Source: JAAYTD01 sp964472015 (GTDB taxonomy: Bacteria > Bacteroidota > Ignavibacteria > Kapaibacteriales > UBA2268). Taken from it: a stretch of DNA of 64,000 nucleotides. The position numbers and the translations under genes are program-made. The stretch lies in the NCBI GenBank assembly GCA_964472015.1, contig CAYYIP010000009.1, positions 22,465 through 86,464 on the forward strand, in the 5' to 3' direction. The notes under the pieces are model-generated. The model searched no databases and was not told the DNA's origin. It saw only the letters and a list, made by a program, of their open reading frames with translations. Positions 35,917 to 43,527 of the stretch are shown here, piece after piece. Position 1 is the first letter of the stretch; the number at the start of each line of letters is the position of its first letter.

Positions 35917-37953
35917 TTAATTGTGACGGCTTTCATAATGCGAAAAAACCATCGAATAAGATGCACGTCCCTGACTTATAGAACGTAGTTTTGTAACATA
36001 CCCAAACATTTCCGACAGTGGAGCTTTTCCTTTAATGAGCTGCATCGCTCCAATGCGCTCTATTCCATCAATTCTCCCTCGCCTTGTATTAATATCTGCT
36101 ATTATTTCACCGGTATATTCATCAGGTGAAATAACATCAACGTTAAATACTGGTTCAAGTAATATCGAAGGAGTCTTTCTCATTGCGTCTTTAACAGCTA
36201 CTGATGCAGCTATCTTATAGGCAATATCAGTAGATTCTTCTTCGTATTTAGAATCAATTAACCTGACTTCAATATCAGTTATAGGATATCCATTTGGACC
36301 AATTTTTATCGCTTCTTTTATACCTTCCATTGCAGCAATTATAAATTCTTTTGGTACTTTTTTATTATCATTGAAATCATTTATTATTATAACTCCTTTA
36401 TTAGGAGCTGGTTTCATCGATATTTTTACCCATCCAAACATATTTTTACCGCTACTTCTATCAAAAGTACCTTCTTGTTCTATTTCAGCATCTATTGTTT
36501 CTTTATAAGCAACTTGAGGTTTACCTACCTTTGCAGCAATTCCAAATTCTCTTAACAATCTATCAATTATTATTTCTAAATGTAATTCACCTACTCCACT
36601 AATTATCAATTGTCCATTTTCATTATCAATTTTATATATAAAAGTAGGGTCTTCGTCTGACAATCTTTGTAAAGCTTCTAATAATTTTTCTTGTTCAACT
36701 AAATTCTTAGCTTCTACCGCTTGATTTATAACAGGTTCTGCAAAATTTATCTTTTCATAAAGAATAGGTTTTGTAACATCACACAGTGTGTCTCCAGTTG
36801 TTGCAAATTTCAATCCAGGTATAGCAATTATTTCTCCTGAACTAGCAGTTTGAACTTCTTCTCGTTTATTTGCATGCATTTTCAAAATCTTTAATATTTT
36901 TTCTTTTTTACCTGTGCGAGGATTCAAAACTGTATCACCTACTTTTAACACACCTGAATATAATCTTACATAAGTTAATTTTCCAACATAAGGATCAGTC
37001 ACTATTTTAAACACTAACGATGAAAAAGCTTCTGTATCACTCAAATCACGAATAATTTTTTCATTTTCGTTTTTTACATTATAACCTTCAACAACCTTTA
37101 AATCTATTGGTGAAGGCAAATAATCAATAACTGCTTCTATTAGAGGTTGAATTCCCATATTCTTCAAAGACGAACCACATAAAATCGGAACGAAATTTCT
37201 TTTTAGAGTACCTATTCTCAAAGTTTTTTTTATTTCACTTTCTGTTATATTAATACCACCTAAATATTTTTCAAGAAGTTCATCATTTATATCACATAAC
37301 GTTTCCAACATTATTTCTCTATATTTATTAGCTAATTCCGTATATTTTTCAGGAATATCAGTTTTTATTATTTCAGCACCATAACTTTCTACATCAAACA
37401 TTAAAGATTTCATTTCTATTAAATCAATTACACCTACAAATTCATCTTCTTTACCTATTGGAATTTCTATAATTAAAGGTTTAACTATAAATTTTTCACT
37501 AATATCATTAACAACCTTATAAAAATCAGCACCAATTCTATCCATTTTATTTATATATGCTATACGTGGTATACGATAACTATCAGCTTGATTCCAAACT
37601 GTTTCTGTTTGTGGTTGTACTCCTCCCACAGCACAAAACACTGCAATCGCTCCATCTAAGACTCGTAATGAACGTTGAACTTCGGCAGTAAAATCGACAT
37701 GTCCTGGTGTATCAATAATATTAATTATATTATTATTCCAAACAACAGGCGTCACTGCAGACATTATCGTTATCCCTCGTTCTTTTTCTTGTGCCATAAA
37801 ATCCATAAACGCTGTACCATCATCTACTTGTCCAATCTTATGAAGATAACCTGAATAAAACAAAAAACGTTCTGTTGTTGTTGTTTTACCGGCATCAATA
37901 TGAGCCATTATTCCGATGTTTCTTATTTGGGATTTTTTTCCTATTTCTGACAT
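35917..37953 (-). CDS. fusA: Elongation factor G
   Basis: A 678-residue translocase GTPase: G1 AHIDAGKTTTTE, G3 DTPGHVDF, G4 NKMDRIGAD, domain III-IV segments SGVGELHLEIIIDRL and RSSGKNMFGWV, and a C-terminal domain V ending SMVFSHYE. It is a little shorter than the usual 690-700 residues, and the switch I segment reads RGITIMSAVTPV where canonical EF-G has SAATT. Its position between rpsG and tuf argues for the main EF-G, but a divergent EF-G would be worth testing. Confidence 0.94.
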   Translation of the reverse strand: MSEIGKKSQIRNIGIMAHIDAGKTTTTERFLFYSGYLHKIGQVDDGTAFMDFMAQEKERGITIMSAVTPVVWNNNIINIIDTPGHVDFTAEVQRSLRVLDGAIAVFCAVGGVQPQTETVWNQADSYRIPRIAYINKMDRIGADFYKVVNDISEKFIVKPLIIEIPIGKEDEFVGVIDLIEMKSLMFDVESYGAEIIKTDIPEKYTELANKYREIMLETLCDINDELLEKYLGGINITESEIKKTLRIGTLKRNFVPILCGSSLKNMGIQPLIEAVIDYLPSPIDLKVVEGYNVKNENEKIIRDLSDTEAFSSLVFKIVTDPYVGKLTYVRLYSGVLKVGDTVLNPRTGKKEKILKILKMHANKREEVQTASSGEIIAIPGLKFATTGDTLCDVTKPILYEKINFAEPVINQAVEAKNLVEQEKLLEALQRLSDEDPTFIYKIDNENGQLIISGVGELHLEIIIDRLLREFGIAAKVGKPQVAYKETIDAEIEQEGTFDRSSGKNMFGWVKISMKPAPNKGVIIINDFNDNKKVPKEFIIAAMEGIKEAIKIGPNGYPITDIEVRLIDSKYEEESTDIAYKIAASVAVKDAMRKTPSILLEPVFNVDVISPDEYTGEIIADINTRRGRIDGIERIGAMQLIKGKAPLSEMFGYVTKLRSISQGRASYSMVFSHYESRHN

Positions 37954-38017
37954 ATTTAATTCATATCAGGTAATTAAATTGACAAAGAACTTCTTTATAT
38001 TAACTTTTTATTATAAA

Positions 38018-38485
38018 TTACCATTTAAAATGCGCGAATGCTTTGTTAGCTTCTGCCATTCTATGCATTTCATCCTTTCTTTTCACAGCTGACCCTTCAC
38101 CTTTAGAGGCAGCCATTAATTCATTAGCTAGTCTCATTGACATAGTGTTATCACGTCTTGCTCTTGCATAAGTTTTCAACCAACGAATTGCTAAAGCTTG
38201 TCGACGTTCTTCACGTACATCAATAGGAATTTGATAAGTCGCACCTCCAACTCTACGTGAGCGTACTTCGACTAATGGTGCAACGTTTGTCATTGCTTGT
38301 TTGAAAATTTCTAACGGATCTTGATTTGTTTTTTCAGCAATTATATTCATTGCATCATACATAATCCTACGAGCCGTATTTTTCTTTCCATCATACATCA
38401 AATTATTGATAAATTTTGTAATAACCACATCACCATATTTTGGATCTTTGATTATTCTTCTTTTTTCTGCGCGTCTTTTTCTCAT
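38018..38485 (-). CDS. rpsG: 30S ribosomal protein S7
   Basis: A 155-residue S7, 16S 3'-domain assembly initiator. MRKRRAEKRRIIKDPKYGD, VEVRSRRVGGATYQIPI and the WLKTYARARRDNTMSMRLANEL region are family features (read in parts). Between rpsL and fusA. Confidence 0.97.
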   Translation of the reverse strand: MRKRRAEKRRIIKDPKYGDVVITKFINNLMYDGKKNTARRIMYDAMNIIAEKTNQDPLEIFKQAMTNVAPLVEVRSRRVGGATYQIPIDVREERRQALAIRWLKTYARARRDNTMSMRLANELMAASKGEGSAVKRKDEMHRMAEANKAFAHFKW

Positions 38486-38517
38486 ATTATTTTATAAAGT
38501 AATTACTTCCTAAACAA

Positions 38518-38904
38518 TTATTTTTTCGTTGCAGTTTTTGGTTTCTTAGCACCGTACTTACTACGACCTTGATTACGTTTTTCAACACCTTGTGTATCAG
38601 CTACACCGCGTATTATATGATAGCGGACACCTGGCAGATCTTTAACACGACCACCACGAATAAACACAAGTGAGTGTTCTTGTAAATTATGACCTTCGCC
38701 CGGAATATATGCTGTTACTTCATATCCATTTGCTAAACGAACACGTGCAACTTTCCTTAACGCTGAATTTGGTTTTTTAGGTGTTGTTGTATAAACACGA
38801 GTACATACACCTCGTCTTTGCGGACATGATTCTAACGCTGGCGATTTACTCTTTAATGTAATTCGTTTTCTTCCTTTTCTAACTAATTGACTAATGGTTG
38901 GCAC
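38518..38904 (-). CDS. rpsL: 30S ribosomal protein S12
   Basis: A 128-residue S12 of the decoding centre. TTPKKPNSALRKVARVRL and GRVKDLPGVRYHIIRG hold the streptomycin-related lysines in wild-type form. The start is GTG at 38904 (VPTISQLVRKGRKR). First gene of the 19-kb ribosomal cluster; two Bacteroidota-type promoters lie upstream at 39109-39140 and 39200-39231. Confidence 0.97.
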   Translation of the reverse strand: MPTISQLVRKGRKRITLKSKSPALESCPQRRGVCTRVYTTTPKKPNSALRKVARVRLANGYEVTAYIPGEGHNLQEHSLVFIRGGRVKDLPGVRYHIIRGVADTQGVEKRNQGRSKYGAKKPKTATKK

Positions 38905-39068
38905 TTTTCTGCTTCTCCGTTATACGTTTTTTATTTATGTGTTATTAATCTTTTTATTAATTAATTATTTTATATCTTAATTTTTTAATTTTTAATTAAG
39001 TTTTTTGTTTTTATTTTTCAATATTAAGCTTAATTAAAAATTGAGTTAAATCGACTATTTTCATCAAC

Positions 39069-39093
39069 ATACTTATTACAATATAATAAGTAT
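39069..39093 (-). other. Leader hairpin upstream of rpsL
   Basis: ATACTTATTA and TAATAAGTAT pair perfectly around a five-base loop in the rpsL leader, about 16 bases downstream of promoter P1. With no T-run it is not a normal terminator; it may stabilise the transcript or bind a regulator (inference). Confidence 0.4.
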
Positions 39094-39108
39094 ATAAAAA
39101 TAGAATTA

Positions 39109-39140
39109 CAAAAATAAACAATCTTTATATAAAAAACAAA
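39109..39140 (-). promoter_or_regulatory. rpsL promoter P1, Bacteroidota type
   Basis: Minus strand: TTTG (39137-39140), 20-base spacer, TATTTTTG (39109-39116). Full match to TTTG-N19/20-TAnnTTTG, 205 bases upstream of rpsL. Confidence 0.7.
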
Positions 39141-39199
39141 TATTTATTAACTTTTTTTTAAATATTTTTATTTAATTAACTATTCTACTTTTTAGATTA

Positions 39200-39231
39200 C
39201 AAAAATAAAATATTTTATATAAAATAACAAA
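39200..39231 (-). promoter_or_regulatory. rpsL promoter P2, Bacteroidota type
   Basis: Minus strand: TTTG (39228-39231), 20-base spacer, TATTTTTG (39200-39207). It has the same sequence elements and spacing as P1, 91 bases further upstream. Tandem promoters are common ahead of ribosomal operons. Confidence 0.7.
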
Positions 39232-39343
39232 AACTATTCCCCTATTTACTTGTATAAAAAGAATAATAGATAAAAAATTTTTTTTCTACAATTATTAGTT
39301 GTATTTTGTAACTCATTTTTTGTTTTCATTTTAAATTATTTTT

Positions 39344-40480
39344 ATGCATATGAAAAGAATAGGAATAATTATGGCAGGTGGTTCTGGTGAAAGATTCTGG
39401 CCTTTTAGTAGAAAAAAATTCCCAAAGCAACTATTACCATTAGGAACAAATAATAACTCTATGTTAGAAGATTCTATAAATAGGGCTTCTGGGTTAATTC
39501 CTTATGAAGATATTTTTATAATAACAAATGAACTACTTGTTAATCCGATACGTAATACATTAAAAATGTTGCCTCCTGAAAATATAATTCCTGAACCGGC
39601 AAAACGCAATACTGCACCATGTTTAGCATTAGCAACGGCATATATTTTAGCAAGATATCCAAATTTATCTGAAAATGATATTTCTATAGTAATTTTAACA
39701 GCTGATCAAAATATTTATCCGCTAGATAAATTTACTTTAACAGTAGATGCTGCTTTAACTTATGCTGAAAATAATAACTCATTAGTTACAATAGGTATAA
39801 TGCCAACTAGAGCAGAAACAGGTTATGGTTATATAGAAACGGCAGAAAAATTTATAAATGACGATAATAGCACTATACAATTTAGAGATGTATTACAATT
39901 TAGAGAAAAGCCAAATAAAGAAACGGCAGAAAAATTTATAGAAACAGGAAGGTTCACTTGGAATAGTGGTATGTTTTTCTGGCGTTGCGATACATTTATT
40001 AAAAACTTACAAACACATATGCCTGAAATAGGAAATAAAATATATCCATTAAAAAAAGCACTATTAACAAAAACACATATTGTTACAGATAAATTATCAC
40101 AAGAAGTAACAAATATATTTATTGATTTCCCAAGTATTTCTATTGACTATGCATTAATGGAAAAATCAAATAATGTTGTTGTATGCAAAGCAATTTTTAA
40201 TTGGGATGATATAGGATCTTGGGATTCTTTATATCGTACGAAACAAGCAGATGAATATGGAAATATAATAAATGGCGAAGTATCTATTTTAGATACTCAC
40301 AATTCAATAATTATGAATTATTGTAAAGAACGTCCATTGATATTATCAGGAATTCATTTAAATAATTTAGTTATAGTAGCAACTGATGATGCAGTTTTAG
40401 TATGTCCAAAAGATCATGTTCAAGATATTAAGAAAACTGTAGAAAATATAAATGAAAAATTTGGAGATAAATACATTTAA
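39344..40480 (+). CDS. manC: Mannose-1-phosphate guanylyltransferase
   Basis: A 378-residue nucleotidyltransferase that makes GDP-mannose from mannose-1-phosphate and GTP for polysaccharide and glycan synthesis. The pyrophosphorylase motif GGSGERFWPFSRKKFPKQLL is at the N-terminus, with EPAKRNTAPC, LTADQNI, FREKPNKETAE and WNSGMFFW further on. The C-terminal isomerase domain of bifunctional ManC/AlgA is absent, as in Bacteroidota short forms. An ATG two codons later (39350) is equally possible as start. It stands alone, divergent to rpsL. Confidence 0.93.
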   Translation: MHMKRIGIIMAGGSGERFWPFSRKKFPKQLLPLGTNNNSMLEDSINRASGLIPYEDIFIITNELLVNPIRNTLKMLPPENIIPEPAKRNTAPCLALATAYILARYPNLSENDISIVILTADQNIYPLDKFTLTVDAALTYAENNNSLVTIGIMPTRAETGYGYIETAEKFINDDNSTIQFRDVLQFREKPNKETAEKFIETGRFTWNSGMFFWRCDTFIKNLQTHMPEIGNKIYPLKKALLTKTHIVTDKLSQEVTNIFIDFPSISIDYALMEKSNNVVVCKAIFNWDDIGSWDSLYRTKQADEYGNIINGEVSILDTHNSIIMNYCKERPLILSGIHLNNLVIVATDDAVLVCPKDHVQDIKKTVENINEKFGDKYI

Positions 40481-40540
40481 TTATATTTATATAAAATAGA
40501 ATATTGTTAATATTATAAATTCAATACATTTATTATATAA

Positions 40541-40577
40541 AAAAAGAGGTAGTACACCTATAAACTACCTCTATTTT
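40541..40577. terminator. Bidirectional terminator after guanylyltransferase gene
   Basis: AGAGGTAGT (40545-40553) pairs with ACTACCTCT (40564-40572) around a ten-base loop, with A-run before and T-run after. It separates convergent genes ending at 40480 and 40598. Confidence 0.8.
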
Positions 40578-40597
40578 TACTTTTTATAATAAATCAT

Positions 40598-41194
40598 TTA
40601 TTTTTTCTTTACTATCTTCATAGTAACAGTTTCTTTTGGGTCATCCCTATTACCACAAGGTGTATTAGCAATAGCATCAACGACCTCCATTCCATTTAGT
40701 ACTTGTCCATATATAGAATATTGTTTGTCAAGATATGGTGCATCAGCATGCATAATAAAAAACTGAGAAGTAGCGCTATTTACATCGCCACCTTTTCTTG
40801 CAGCTGATAAAATTCCACGTTTATGAGTTAAAGTACTAAATTCAGCAGGTACTGTTTTTTGACCTTTTGCTCCCATTCCCCAAGATGTCCTATCATTTGG
40901 AAAACTTTTTGTATTTGGATCACCGCCTTGTATCATAAATCCAGGTTTTACTCTATGAAAAGCAGTTCCATCATAAAAACCACTATTTACTAAACTATCA
41001 AAATTAGCAGAATGCTTAGGCGCCACATCGGGGAAGGTTTCCAATACTATCTTACCAAGTTCCTTTCCTGATTGAGTAACTGTAATTATATACTGTGGTC
41101 TTTCCATTTTCCCTCCGCCTTTTTTTTTATTATTATCTGCATTACAAGCAGATATAGATACAAATAGTAAAAGTAATAATGTTATAAATCTCAT
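40598..41194 (-). CDS. Lipoprotein peptidyl-prolyl cis-trans isomerase, cyclophilin type
   Basis: A 198-residue export-targeted cyclophilin. The signal peptide ends in a lipobox (SISAC, Cys17), so it is probably a membrane-anchored lipoprotein acting in the periplasm. The catalytic fold is clear: FHRVKPGFMIQGGDP with the active-site Arg, TSQFFIMHADAPYLD and YSIYGQVLNGMEVVDAI. It catalyses proline isomerisation during folding of exported proteins. GGAG lies five bases before the ATG. The next gene upstream, also a lipoprotein, may share its transcript. Confidence 0.93.
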   Translation of the reverse strand: MRFITLLLLLFVSISACNADNNKKKGGGKMERPQYIITVTQSGKELGKIVLETFPDVAPKHSANFDSLVNSGFYDGTAFHRVKPGFMIQGGDPNTKSFPNDRTSWGMGAKGQKTVPAEFSTLTHKRGILSAARKGGDVNSATSQFFIMHADAPYLDKQYSIYGQVLNGMEVVDAIANTPCGNRDDPKETVTMKIVKKK

Positions 41195-41235
41195 GTTATC
41201 TCCAACTGTATAAAAACAACAACTAACAATAACAA

Positions 41236-41781
41236 CTATTTTTTAGCAGGAATTGTAGTTTTTTCTTCACTAATAATACGTGGTATAGATAAAATTCCAC
41301 TACAAATAGTCCATTTCTGTTCAACAAGATTTTTCTTTAAAGTACGTTGTACAATAACAAAAAAATCCTCATTTATCCCACTTTTTGAAATTGTTTTCAA
41401 AGGTAATCCAAACATAATATTAGCAAAAGTTCCATAGTTATCAAGTTCTATATAAATATCTTGAATTTGGCCATATTCTAAAGTAGGATAATCTTCCCAT
41501 TGTTTTTTAATTGATTCTTTAAAAGCAGCCATATCTTTTGTTACCTCGCCAGCGTCAGAACCAAAAAAAGTAACTTCCTCATTTAATGTACGAACCAATC
41601 CTGCCCAATCACGCGAATTCATAGCTATATTATAATTGTTAATTACACTTATAATAGCTTCTTTTTCTTGATTACGTTGTTCTTCGGTCAATAATTGAAG
41701 GTCATCTTGATTTTCTGTTTCATTACAACTAACAAGTAATAAAAGTGAGAAAAATGACAAAATAATTAATTTTAGTCTCAT
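41236..41781 (-). CDS. Lipoprotein with NTF2/SnoaL-like domain
   Basis: A 181-residue protein with signal peptide and lipobox LLLVSC (Cys19), followed by a domain that resembles the NTF2-like/DUF4440 cone fold: IISVINNYNIAMNSRDWAGLVRTLNEEVTFFG at residues about 44-75 and a beta-rich remainder. Such domains act as small-molecule-binding pockets or simple enzymes; no specific role can be given. GAGG precedes the ATG. It is upstream of the cyclophilin gene by 41 bases. Confidence 0.7.
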   Translation of the reverse strand: MRLKLIILSFFSLLLLVSCNETENQDDLQLLTEEQRNQEKEAIISVINNYNIAMNSRDWAGLVRTLNEEVTFFGSDAGEVTKDMAAFKESIKKQWEDYPTLEYGQIQDIYIELDNYGTFANIMFGLPLKTISKSGINEDFFVIVQRTLKKNLVEQKWTICSGILSIPRIISEEKTTIPAKK

Positions 41782-41820
41782 ATAAACCTCTTAATTATAA
41801 TTAATAAAAAAACTTAAAAA

Positions 41821-42129
41821 TCAATTTTTAAGCATATTGATTTTTTCTATTGATATTGTTCCTTTTTTTCTAAATACAGCAATTACAATAGCTAATCCAA
41901 TAGATGTTTCTGCTGCGGCTACAGCCATTACAAAAAATACTAGAACTTGTCCAGCAACATCATTCATAGAAGATGCAAAAGCAATTAATGATAAATTTAC
42001 TGCATTCAACATTAATTCTATAGACATCAATATTATAATTGCATTTTTACGTGTTAATACTCCTATAGTACCAATTGAAAATAATATTCCCGATAATATC
42101 AGATAATATTCTGTTGATATAAAATCCAT
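41821..42129 (-). CDS. nuoK: NADH-quinone oxidoreductase subunit K
   Basis: A 102-residue three-helix membrane subunit of complex I with the conserved Glu residues in helices 2 and 3 (MSIELMLNAVNLSL and VAAAETSIGLAIVIAVF), part of the proton path. Two bases separate it from nuoJ. None of the other complex I genes is within the window. Confidence 0.94.
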   Translation of the reverse strand: MDFISTEYYLILSGILFSIGTIGVLTRKNAIIILMSIELMLNAVNLSLIAFASSMNDVAGQVLVFFVMAVAAAETSIGLAIVIAVFRKKGTISIEKINMLKN

Positions 42130-42131
42130 TT

Positions 42132-42638
42132 TTAATTTAACCGTTTTTTTGCCATTAAAACTACACCTATTATTGTTGCAAGTAGCAAAATACCTGTAAT
42201 TTCAATAGGCACTAAAAAATTAGTATATAATTCTTTTGCTACAGTTTGTACAGTCCCTATATTTGCTGAAATTTCCGAAACATTTAAATTAGACTGTTCC
42301 CCACCAATAATAAACAACACTAAAAAAAACAATAAAATTCCAGATAAAGTAGTTGAAAAAATATTTCTTATCCATTGTTTTTTCTTATAAGTTTCATCTG
42401 TTTGATTTAATAACATTATAACAAATATAACAAGTACCATTATTGCACCAGCATAAACAATTATTTGCATAACTGCCAAAAATTGTGCTGCTAGTGTTAA
42501 ATATATACCAGCAAGCATAAAAAAATGAAATATCAGAGCTAATGCCGATCTTATAGGATGCTTATTAAATACTGTTATTAAAGCACTAATAATAGCAAAA
42601 ATTGATAATACTATAAATAAAATAGATACTATTTTCAT
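42132..42638 (-). CDS. nuoJ: NADH-quinone oxidoreductase subunit J
   Basis: A five-helix membrane subunit of complex I. ALALIFHFFMLAGIYLTLAAQFLAVMQIIVYAGAIMVLVIFVIMLL (residues about 36-82) holds the conserved pi-bulge helix region. I use the ATG at 42638 (168 residues); a GTG at 42662 extends the frame but would overlap the -7-like site TATATTTG at 42652-42659. The leader would then be very short. Only nuoJ and nuoK are here; other subunits must be elsewhere or missing. Confidence 0.92.
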   Translation of the reverse strand: MKIVSILFIVLSIFAIISALITVFNKHPIRSALALIFHFFMLAGIYLTLAAQFLAVMQIIVYAGAIMVLVIFVIMLLNQTDETYKKKQWIRNIFSTTLSGILLFFLVLFIIGGEQSNLNVSEISANIGTVQTVAKELYTNFLVPIEITGILLLATIIGVVLMAKKRLN

Positions 42639-42777
42639 ATTAAAAATAATACAAATATACACAATTGTATAATGTAAATTATGAAAAAATTATAAATAAA
42701 ACAAATAAAAAAATTTTTTTTATTTGTTTTATTTGTTATTTTTACATTTAATTTTATATTTTATAAGAAATATTATA

Positions 42778-43395
42778 ATGAAACTAAAAGCAAAAAATAT
42801 AATTAACATTATAATATATAGTTTAATAATACTAGCATATAGTATAAATATATATTCACAAGAATATAAATCTATTCCTAAAAATCAAATACAAGACAAA
42901 ATAATAGAATTAAAAGATAATAAATTAAACGATACTTTACTGTTTTCTATTATTGGTTTTTTTAGAACAGAACGTATAAGATTTTCTAATATTGTAGAAA
43001 ATACAATGTACGTCAACGAAAAAGGATTATATTATCGTGTTGATTTATCAGATGATGTTGGAAATATTACTATTAGTTGTACTTTTTTTAAACCACATTT
43101 TAATTTTGTTCCGATTCCTATTGAGGAACGTGATAGCACTTATATAGTTTTAATGAATGAACATATTTGTGTATGTGAATCAGTTATAGGATATCCCACA
43201 ATAAGAAGAGAAGGTAATCAATTTATATGTGGTCCAAAAAATTTAACAGATGAAGAAGCAGAAAATTATTCAATTAATTGTTATGATTTAAAAAATTTAG
43301 AGTATCTAATTTCAAATTTTTTTCAAAAAGGATATGAAATTAAAAACAAAATACAAATAAAAAAAGAATTAGAAATATTAGAGTTAAACGAATAA
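42778..43395 (+). CDS. Secreted protein of unknown function
   Basis: I take the ATG at 42778 (205 residues) rather than a TTG at 42724. A signal peptide (KNIINIIIYSLIILAYSINIYSQ) precedes a mature part without recognisable domain: beta-rich segments (ISCTFFKPHFNFVPIPIEE), five or so Cys residues including ICVCES, and a Lys/Glu-rich C-terminal helix. No family is recognised. It is divergent to nuoJ and followed by a hairpin at 43407-43434. Confidence 0.5.
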   Translation: MKLKAKNIINIIIYSLIILAYSINIYSQEYKSIPKNQIQDKIIELKDNKLNDTLLFSIIGFFRTERIRFSNIVENTMYVNEKGLYYRVDLSDDVGNITISCTFFKPHFNFVPIPIEERDSTYIVLMNEHICVCESVIGYPTIRREGNQFICGPKNLTDEEAENYSINCYDLKNLEYLISNFFQKGYEIKNKIQIKKELEILELNE

Positions 43396-43406
43396 CATTA
43401 GTTCTA

Positions 43407-43434
43407 AATTAAATATCCATTAGGATATTTAATT
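43407..43434 (+). terminator. Hairpin after the secreted-protein gene
   Basis: A perfect 12-bp stem (AATTAAATATCC and its complement) with an ATTA loop lies 12 bases after the stop at 43395. The T-run is poor, so this may be a processing site; the stronger palindrome at 43471 follows. Confidence 0.5.
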
Positions 43435-43470
43435 ATAATTATTATATGATAAGTAATAAAAAAAACATAA

Positions 43471-43503
43471 AAAAAAGTGACTGAATATTCAGTCACTTTT
43501 TTT
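43471..43503. terminator. Bidirectional terminator before the T9SS cargo gene
   Basis: GTGACTGAATATTCAGTCAC (43477-43496) is a perfect palindrome with A-run on the left and T-run on the right, between genes ending at 43395 (plus) and 43528 (minus). Confidence 0.85.
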
Positions 43504-43527
43504 ATTTGGATATCTTATAAAAGTAAA

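Larger units (their letters stand above)
38905..39343. other. Divergent regulatory region between rpsL and guanylyltransferase gene
   Basis: This 439-base gap has no credible ORF. It holds two minus-strand promoters for rpsL, a ten-base-pair hairpin between P1 and rpsL at 39069-39093, and AT-rich inverted repeats near 38976-39000 and 39023-39032. The long leader (about 200 bases from P1 to rpsL) leaves room for post-transcriptional control. I could not find a convincing TTTG/TAnnTTTG pair for the plus-strand gene at 39344. Confidence 0.6.

Noticed and set aside
42724..42777. TTG start giving a longer form of the 205-residue secreted protein
   Set aside because: The added segment is a run of hydrophobic and aromatic residues from an AT-rich upstream region; the ATG at 42778 gives a normal signal peptide.
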